Positions 50,610-56,086 of a stretch of 56,086 bases of DNA are shown here, piece after piece. Every line of letters starts with the position of its first letter. Within the stretch, counting starts at the first letter, position 1. The notes under the pieces were generated by a model, which saw nothing but the letters and a program-made list of their open reading frames with translations, had not been told where the DNA came from and did no database searches. Source of the stretch: Mesorhizobium alhagi CCNWXJ12-2 (lineage in GTDB: Bacteria > Pseudomonadota > Alphaproteobacteria > Rhizobiales > Rhizobiaceae); contig NZ_AHAM01000215.1 in assembly GCF_000236565.1 (NCBI RefSeq), positions 1 to 56,086 of the forward strand. Reading direction: 5' to 3'. The position numbers were made by a program, and so were the translations under genes.

Positions 50610-51212
50610 ATGCGGGTAAGTCGCATACAGGCCGCGGAGAATCGGGAGACCGTGATCAATGTGGCAAGCCGCTTGTTTCGGGAGCACGGCTTCGACGGCA
50701 TCGGGCTTAAGGACCTGATGAAAGGCGCCGGGCTGACCCAGGGCGCCTTTTACAAGCAATTCGCGTCAAAGGAGGACTTGGCTGCGCAAGCCGCCAAGCG
50801 GGCGATGGAGAGCGCCTCCCGCCGATGGTCGGCCGCTTCCGAGGCCAATCCGCAGGACCCGCTTGCCGCGGTGATCGCGTTCTATCTCAGCATGGATCAT
50901 CGTGGAGAAAGGATGGACGGCTGCCCCGTCGTGGCGCTCGGCTCAGATGCCGCCAGACAGGGCATCGACGTGAAGGCGTCGTTCGAAGCCGGGATCAAGG
51001 CATATCTTGAGGTCCTCGGCAGAATGATTGCCGAGACCGGCGGTGAGGACACCAAGGGAAAGGCTATGGCCATTCTTTCGACGATGGTCGGTGCGCTGAC
51101 GGTATCGCGCGCCGTCAACGACCCCGATCTCGCTCAAGCCTTTCTGGACGCGGCAGCCCAACAGGTTCGCGCAGCCGTCGCCAATTGCAAAGACGACCAG
51201 ACATCGGCGTAG
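50610..51212 (+). CDS. TetR/AcrR-family regulator of the efflux operon
   Basis: This 200-aa protein has an N-terminal HTH (ETVINVASRLFREHGFDGIG, LKDLMKGAGLTQGAFYKQFA, residues 13-52) and a helical ligand domain like those of the AcrR/NemR group (GCPVVALGSDAARQG). AGGAGA precedes the ATG. It is divergent from the adaptor with a shared palindromic operator. It likely responds to a substrate of the pump or of the downstream oxidoreductase. Confidence 0.93.
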   Translation: MRVSRIQAAENRETVINVASRLFREHGFDGIGLKDLMKGAGLTQGAFYKQFASKEDLAAQAAKRAMESASRRWSAASEANPQDPLAAVIAFYLSMDHRGERMDGCPVVALGSDAARQGIDVKASFEAGIKAYLEVLGRMIAETGGEDTKGKAMAILSTMVGALTVSRAVNDPDLAQAFLDAAAQQVRAAVANCKDDQTSA

Positions 51213-51305
51213 GCAGCCAGCGCGCTATTCCGACGCTGGACGAACTGACCGGCGCGAGCACCGGATGGGCCGGTGATTGAAGCCACAAAGAAGGAACCGA
51301 TTTCC

Positions 51306-52121
51306 ATGAACAAGACCAATCCTGGTGTCGCCCTGGTGACTGGGGCATCCACCGGCATAGGACACGCAACGGCCAAGACCTTGCAGAACGCGGGCTTTCG
51401 CGTGTTCGGAACCAGCCGTCGCGCCGTCGCCCAAAGGACCGACGGCGTCACCATGCTGACCTGCGACGTGACCGATGACCGGTCCGTGGCAAAACTGGTC
51501 TATGACGTGCTGGCCGAGGCCGGGCGCATCGACCTGCTCGTCAACAATGCCGGCGTCGGGCTGATCGGCGGCGCGGAGGAGTCATCGACCGTCCAGGCTC
51601 AGGCGCTGTTTGACGTGAACGTCTTTGGCGTTCTCCGCGTCACCAACGCGGTCCTGCCGGCAATGCGCCGTCAAGGGAAAGGCAGAATCGTCAATTTGAG
51701 TTCTGTGCTGGGGTTGATCCCAGCTCCCTACTCCGCGCTCTATGCATCGACCAAACATGCCATCGAGGGTTATTCCGAATCGCTCGACCACGAACTACGC
51801 CCTTTCGGAATTCGCGTCGTCTTGGTCGAGCCCGCCTATACCCGCACGTCCTTTGAAGAAAATCTCGCCAGGCCGGATAATTTGCTTGATGTCTATGACG
51901 CTGCGCGGGCAGGCATGGATGTGATCATGCGCAAAGCGATAGAAACAGGTGATGCTCCCGAAGTCGTAGCCGAGACCGTCTTGAAAGCAGCGACCGCACC
52001 CGTTCCGAGGGGACGCTATGCGGCGGGAAAGATGGCGCGTCAGGTCAGCTTGCTGCGCCGTTTCGTCCCCGCATCCGCATTCGACAAAAGCCTGCGGAAG
52101 CAGAACGGGCTGCCGGCCTGA
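51306..52121 (+). CDS. SDR family oxidoreductase
   Basis: This 271-aa NAD(P)-dependent short-chain dehydrogenase shows TGASTGIGHATAK (cofactor loop, about 12-24), NNAGVG, the catalytic Ser in IVNLSSVLGLIP, and YSALYASTKHAIEGY with Tyr and Lys. An R-S-x pattern after strand 2 (GTSRRAV) suggests NADP preference. It follows tetR on the same strand and is probably co-regulated. An AAGGAA ribosome site supports the ATG at 51306. Confidence 0.93.
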   Translation: MNKTNPGVALVTGASTGIGHATAKTLQNAGFRVFGTSRRAVAQRTDGVTMLTCDVTDDRSVAKLVYDVLAEAGRIDLLVNNAGVGLIGGAEESSTVQAQALFDVNVFGVLRVTNAVLPAMRRQGKGRIVNLSSVLGLIPAPYSALYASTKHAIEGYSESLDHELRPFGIRVVLVEPAYTRTSFEENLARPDNLLDVYDAARAGMDVIMRKAIETGDAPEVVAETVLKAATAPVPRGRYAAGKMARQVSLLRRFVPASAFDKSLRKQNGLPA

Positions 52122-52247
52122 CGTCCACATCAGCGACATCGGGGCTGGAAGCATCGGCGCCACATTGATGCGAATACTTCGGGCGCGTGCTCTCCTTAAA
52201 GCCGTCACCGGGGTTGCAATGCGGTGGCGTATCGCGACATTGGCTGC

Positions 52248-54179
52248 ATGAGCACGTCCGCACAACCAGTGCGTCTGGTCCGTCCCGAAAAGAAGCGGCG
52301 TCGAATACCCATTGCCGTCATCATGGCGTTGAGTTTCGGCACGCTCGTTTTCCTGTCGGTCGGCGGTGTGCTCGCATTGTCGGTCGGCGCCAATTTTCGC
52401 AACACGTTCGACCTGCTCGGCGCGCAATCAACGCTGCTTATCGACGCGATGGAGGACTCGCTGCGCGCCGAGATGGGAGACGCCGAGAACGCGGTGGACG
52501 GCATCGCGCAGCTCTATGCCCAGGGCGAGTTCCAGATCGACGACGAGGCGATGTCCGCAGCCGTTGCAGGTGCTCTGGCTGCCGCTTGGGGGGTCGAGGC
52601 GATGCTGATCTGCACCCCCGACCTGGTCTGCCGCGGCGCCGCGCGCTCCATCGAAAACAACGTTGCAACGGGCGCGATCGAGCATTTTCCGGCCGAGCCC
52701 GAGAAGTCGCCCCAAGTCCGCGCCGCCCTCGAGCAACGCCGACGGGTCGGCGGCCAGCAGTGGGGAGCGTTCGTGGCGAACGAGTTCGGCTTATACGCGC
52801 ATGTCTCCGTGCCGCTGGCACGTGATGGGGTGACGCAGGCCTGGGTGATCGCGGCGGTCAAACTGCAGAAATTATCCGGCATCACGCGGGAGCTGTCATC
52901 ACGATTTGGCACGCATGCCTTCATTCTCGATGGCGAAGATCGCGTGCTCGCCGACCAAAGGCTGGCCGATCCCGACGCTCTGAAGAACGACGTCCTGCCG
53001 CTGACGCCGCTGGCCACGTATGCCGATCCGGTATTGGCTGCATACAACTCGCGCAAGGTAGAGCGGGAGTTCGACACGCGCCACGCCCGCGACATAGAAA
53101 TCGCCGAGATCCGGATCGACAATCAAGAGGATTCTACCTCATGGGACGGAGAGAACATTTACATAACCATTACCCGCGAGATCACCGGCTACGGCGATAA
53201 GCCCTGGACCATCGGCGCGTATTTCGAAAGCAGGCAGATCAGTGACGAGATCGAGCGCGTCATGGGCTCGGCCATGCTTGGACTTGGCGCGATGGCGGTG
53301 GCGGTCATCGTCGCAATCCTGCTTGGCAGGCGCCTGTCGCGCCCGATCCAGGCGATCGCCGGCCAGGCCACGCGCGTTGCCGATTTCGATCTCGACGGCG
53401 TGACCCCGCTGCCGCGCAGCAGGGTGCTGGAACTGGACAATCAGGCTTCGGCCTTCAATGCAATGCTGATCGGTCTGCGTGCATTCTCGACCTATATTCC
53501 GCGCTCGCTGGTGGCCAAGCTTGTGCGCACCGGAGAGGTCGGCATCGCCGAACCGCGCGAAGCCATCGTCACTGTCATGTTCACCGATATCGCCGGTTTC
53601 ACCACGCTGTCGGAGCGGATGGACGCTGCCGCCACGACCAGGCTCCTCAACCATCATTTTGCAATCCTGTGCCGTGCGGTCGACGCGCATGGCGGCACGG
53701 TCGACAAGTTCCTGGGCGACGGCATGCTGGCGTTCTTCGGCGCGCCAGACCGTTTGAAGGGCCATGCCGCCGCGGCCGTCCGCGCCGCCGCGGTGATCCG
53801 CGAGGAGCTGGACAAGGACAATCTGGAAGCGACCGCCAAGGGTCTGCCATCTCTTCTTATCCGCATCGGCATCCACACGGGCTCCGTCGTCGTCGGCAAT
53901 ATCGGCGCATCCGACCGCGTCAACTATACGATCGTCGGTGACACTGTGAACGTCAGCCAGCGGCTGCAGGACCTCGGCAAGCAGCTCGAACCGGGCACCA
54001 CCGCCGCAATCGCCATTTCCGGCAAGACCGCGGCGCGGCTCGATGAAGATTTCGAAACGATCCCGGCGGGCAAGCACAGGCTGCGCGGGCGCGGCGAGGC
54101 GACGGAGGTCTTCCGGCTTGGCAACGTCGCGACGTCAGCATCGCCCCGCATGGACGTTCACAGCGCCCAAGCGGGCTGA
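52248..54179 (+). CDS. Membrane-bound class III adenylate/guanylate cyclase
   Basis: This protein of about 643 aa has a first membrane helix (residues 23-46), an extracytoplasmic sensor domain (about 47-335), a second helix (VMGSAMLGLGAMAVAVIVAI, 338-360), HAMP-like linker and a class III cyclase domain (about 438-580): VMFTDIAGFTTLSERMD with the first metal Asp, DKFLGDGMLAFFG with the second, and VNYTIVGDTVNVSQRLQ. The Lys in DKFLGD and the Thr/Asp in TIVGDT favour ATP. It is likely a receptor-type cAMP producer. GTG at 52224 is an alternative start. Confidence 0.92.
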   Translation: MSTSAQPVRLVRPEKKRRRIPIAVIMALSFGTLVFLSVGGVLALSVGANFRNTFDLLGAQSTLLIDAMEDSLRAEMGDAENAVDGIAQLYAQGEFQIDDEAMSAAVAGALAAAWGVEAMLICTPDLVCRGAARSIENNVATGAIEHFPAEPEKSPQVRAALEQRRRVGGQQWGAFVANEFGLYAHVSVPLARDGVTQAWVIAAVKLQKLSGITRELSSRFGTHAFILDGEDRVLADQRLADPDALKNDVLPLTPLATYADPVLAAYNSRKVEREFDTRHARDIEIAEIRIDNQEDSTSWDGENIYITITREITGYGDKPWTIGAYFESRQISDEIERVMGSAMLGLGAMAVAVIVAILLGRRLSRPIQAIAGQATRVADFDLDGVTPLPRSRVLELDNQASAFNAMLIGLRAFSTYIPRSLVAKLVRTGEVGIAEPREAIVTVMFTDIAGFTTLSERMDAAATTRLLNHHFAILCRAVDAHGGTVDKFLGDGMLAFFGAPDRLKGHAAAAVRAAAVIREELDKDNLEATAKGLPSLLIRIGIHTGSVVVGNIGASDRVNYTIVGDTVNVSQRLQDLGKQLEPGTTAAIAISGKTAARLDEDFETIPAGKHRLRGRGEATEVFRLGNVATSASPRMDVHSAQAG

Positions 54180-54370
54180 GGAACATGCCACTTCCATACC
54201 GCTGATCGACGACGACAGCTTCGACATGACCGGATCGCAGTTCGGCGTGATGCTGTTTCCCGACATGCCGAAGGGCGTCAGCGAGACGGTACGCGTGGTG
54301 CTCCGGGAGCGGCTGCTAATTTCATAATTCCCTCCAGAAGTTGCTTTTTGTTTTCCCCCGGGTCCGCACG

Positions 54371-55717
54371 CTAACGGTCACATATCTTAGTCGAGGTGGT
54401 TTTCGCGGAAGCGCAATCAACGCTGACCGGGCTGCCCTGTGCTGACCCGCCGGGCACGGTTGCGCCCAGCGCACCCACGTGGCTGGCAAAGTTGTCCCGC
54501 GTGTCCTGGTCGATCACCGCGACAGGGGCGGCAATGGCTAGCCCGGCCGCGGTGCCGGCTGCGTGCGCCACTCCCGCGGTCGCGGTGACGATGTGGTCGC
54601 CAAGGCCCAGCCGATTGTCGCTCAACGCCTGTCCGCTCGAGAGGCGGGTACCGATGAGCTGGACGATCTCGGGCGACTCGGCGAACTTGCTGTGATGAAG
54701 ATCATCGCCAGCCTTGATCTTGGTAAGGTCGATGACAGATATGTTGTTGGCCGCGAGCTCGGTCTTGTAGGGCTCCTGCTCCGGATCGATCGAGCCCAGC
54801 CGGGCCACATCGCCCCAGACGCGCCGCGATACCGCTAACGCCCGATCGTCACGCGAGACAAAGAGTGTGAATTGTGGGCGCGGAGCTCCCATGTCGGCGA
54901 TCTGCGAGCGGAAGACGTCGACGTCGACGTCGGGCGCGGCAAGCATGACGTTCTTGAATTTGGGCGGGAGCCTGCCGTTGCGGATTGCCATTTGCCGAAG
55001 AGACTCCAGCGCCAGCCAGTTCCCCATCGAATGCGCCAGTACGGAGACCTCTTTGACATTGGGGTCGCGCCCCAAATACTGAAACAGATTTTCCAGGGCA
55101 TTACGCGTGTAGTTGGTGCTTTCGCGGTCGTACCCATAGGCAAGAAGACTGCCCCGCGAGGGCCAGGTGACCAGCACGGGAACGCTGTGCGTTCCCGAAT
55201 CGTGGACAATCTGCGCGAAACGGTAGACCGAGTCCTCGAACCGGTTGTTGAAGCCGTGGATGAAGACAAGGACGCTGCGGTCCTGGCTCTTCGCGACAGA
55301 GGTGTTGAACCAGCTTTCGGCTGTACCTTGGGAAACTTGCTCCGCCCGCAGAACCGCAAAATCGGTCGCGGGATCCGAAGGCAGTTTTTTTGGCCAGGCG
55401 ACCTCGCCGACTTTGCGGACATTGTCAGGCGGGATCGACACGGTGATCTCCGCAAAGGCTGGCGTCATGCCGCGCTCCCCGCCGAACATCTCGCCGGGTT
55501 TCGAGGCCCGGCCGCGCGTTGTGGCGACCAGCATTTCGACCCTGCTGGTGGACGGGGAGGTGTCGGCTACTGGCGACAGGACACCGGTCGGGCGGCTTGC
55601 GCATCCCTCCAGAAAAGCGAGCAGGGCAGCGGCCGCCAAAATTCCTTGGCCGCGTCCCGCAATGGAAGCCGAACCAACGCGATCGAGAGAGCTTCGGGAG
55701 CGGCCGCTAGTCGACAT
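54371..55717 (-). CDS. Lipoprotein alpha/beta-hydrolase (DUF900)
   Basis: This 448-aa protein has a lipobox (AALLAFLEGCAS, lipid Cys near 39) and a DUF900 hydrolase domain: VLVFIHGFNNRFEDSVYRFA, then LVTWPSRGSLLAYGYDREST, and the nucleophile elbow VSVLAHSMGNWLALESL. The probable His lies near GDDLHHSKF. Likely an esterase or lipase on the outer periplasmic side; substrate unknown. It overlaps the next upstream gene by 11 bases. Confidence 0.88.
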   Translation of the reverse strand: MSTSGRSRSSLDRVGSASIAGRGQGILAAAALLAFLEGCASRPTGVLSPVADTSPSTSRVEMLVATTRGRASKPGEMFGGERGMTPAFAEITVSIPPDNVRKVGEVAWPKKLPSDPATDFAVLRAEQVSQGTAESWFNTSVAKSQDRSVLVFIHGFNNRFEDSVYRFAQIVHDSGTHSVPVLVTWPSRGSLLAYGYDRESTNYTRNALENLFQYLGRDPNVKEVSVLAHSMGNWLALESLRQMAIRNGRLPPKFKNVMLAAPDVDVDVFRSQIADMGAPRPQFTLFVSRDDRALAVSRRVWGDVARLGSIDPEQEPYKTELAANNISVIDLTKIKAGDDLHHSKFAESPEIVQLIGTRLSSGQALSDNRLGLGDHIVTATAGVAHAAGTAAGLAIAAPVAVIDQDTRDNFASHVGALGATVPGGSAQGSPVSVDCASAKTTSTKICDR

Positions 55718-56027
55718 AGACGACGACGTATCTTGACCCGGAGGACTGATAGTAGGTCCCGCCGCATCGCCAAACCAATGTGCCGTAGACAGTTACCCGT
55801 GCGCAGCCCGCAGGCAGCGCGCTGATGTAGATTGCCGACCGCCGAACAGTCCGACGGGTCGTGCGGCGGGCCACGCCGGCCACGCTCCCCGGAGTGGCGG
55901 GGTGACCTATCCGAGCATCGGCTTCCGGTAGCAGCGAATGGTTGGTCACGACCGCCGCCGGGTCGACCTGGAGGAAAGTCACCAGGAACAGGGCAAGGAC
56001 CATGCCTTTGCGAAGCGCAAGTCTCAT
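55707..56027 (-). CDS. Small exported protein upstream of the hydrolase
   Basis: This 106-aa protein starts MRLALRKGMVLALFLVTFLQ (signal peptide) and ends GCARVTVYGTLVWRCGGTYY followed by QSSGSRYVVVYVD, a compact beta-rich C-terminus with two Cys. An AAGGAG ribosome site lies 9 bases from the ATG. Its function is unknown, and the end overlaps the hydrolase start, so both are co-translated. Similar WRCGGTYY proteins occur in other proteobacteria. Confidence 0.7.
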   Translation of the reverse strand: MRLALRKGMVLALFLVTFLQVDPAAVVTNHSLLPEADARIGHPATPGSVAGVARRTTRRTVRRSAIYISALPAGCARVTVYGTLVWRCGGTYYQSSGSRYVVVYVD

Positions 56028-56032
56028 CGCCG

Positions 56033-56086
56033 TCACTCCTTGGCCAGGTCGATTTCGCCGGTTGCGTCGGCGGTAAGGGCGCCGAG
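56033..56086 (-). CDS. C-terminal end of a further minus-strand gene (partial)
   Basis: A frame entering from the right edge ends LGALTADATGEIDLAKE and a TGA at 56033-56035, close before the small exported protein. It is too short for identification. Confidence 0.45.
   Translation of the reverse strand, partial: LGALTADATGEIDLAKE

Noticed and set aside
54180-54327. Coding-looking fragment (SFDMTGSQFGVMLFPD) after the cyclase gene
   Set aside because: No start codon with a ribosome site and no recognised family; might be a gene relic but is too short to assign.
1-56086. CRISPR arrays, rRNA, tRNA genes and insertion sequences
   Set aside because: No regular spacer-repeat array, no cloverleaf-like sequence and no transposase frame was found by eye. 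The Cas4-like gene is not near any array.

Overview
The window is a high-GC alphaproteobacterial sequence, probably Hyphomicrobiales (Rhizobiales) or a relative. Most of it, from about 1 to at least 28.5 kb, is the backbone of an integrative and conjugative element (ICE) of the tripartite/ICEMlSym-like class with an IncP-type Trb mating apparatus. Backbone genes lie almost entirely on the minus strand. Reading right to left they are ardC, parB, a Toprim protein, a DUF2493 protein, DUF736, a QseC/QseM/FseA-like regulatory cluster, an RdfS-like excisionase, repA, parA, an RHH protein, DUF2840, the traF peptidase, DUF736, a lytic transglycosylase, oriT, the rlxS relaxase, traG, copG, and trbB-C-D-E-J-K-L. 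The left edge cuts trbL. The trbF/G/I genes, the integrase and both att sites are not in the window.

Control and DNA-processing signals can be read directly. A candidate oriT at about 13.94-14.00 kb carries the P-type nic core TATCCTG/C inside a 13-bp inverted repeat. Three iterons sit between parA and repA. A DUF6499-DUF2285 gene is split across two frames at TTT-C, matching the known programmed +1 frameshift of FseA. Two families of structured leaders are duplicated: one before parB and ardC, the other before the second DUF736 gene and the DUF2493 gene. From the nic polarity, everything to the right of oriT enters the recipient first with the T-strand as template for the minus-strand genes, the layout expected for early expression in a recipient.

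The backbone carries cargo at several places. An antisense NIPSNAP-family gene lies between trbD and trbE. A Gabija-type GajA/GajB pair lies between trbB and copG/traG. From 28.7 to 45 kb there is an AbiEi/AbiEii pair, then a plus-strand, mostly translationally coupled cluster: m5C methyltransferase, an 842-aa protein of unknown function, a 288-aa protein of unknown function, a 1880-aa DUF1998 helicase, a Cas4/RecB-like nuclease and Vsr. It resembles Druantia type II with extra nucleases. Next come three minus-strand genes: a HEPN-like protein, a helical protein and an HNH protein with a frameshift.

From 45.3 to 56.1 kb there are no ICE backbone genes. This part holds a decayed tetR fragment, an RND efflux operon (adaptor, NTF2-like protein, permease) with a divergent TetR regulator and SDR, a membrane class III nucleotide cyclase, and a lipoprotein alpha/beta-hydrolase with a small exported protein. 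Whether this is still cargo or flanking chromosome cannot be decided from the sequence.
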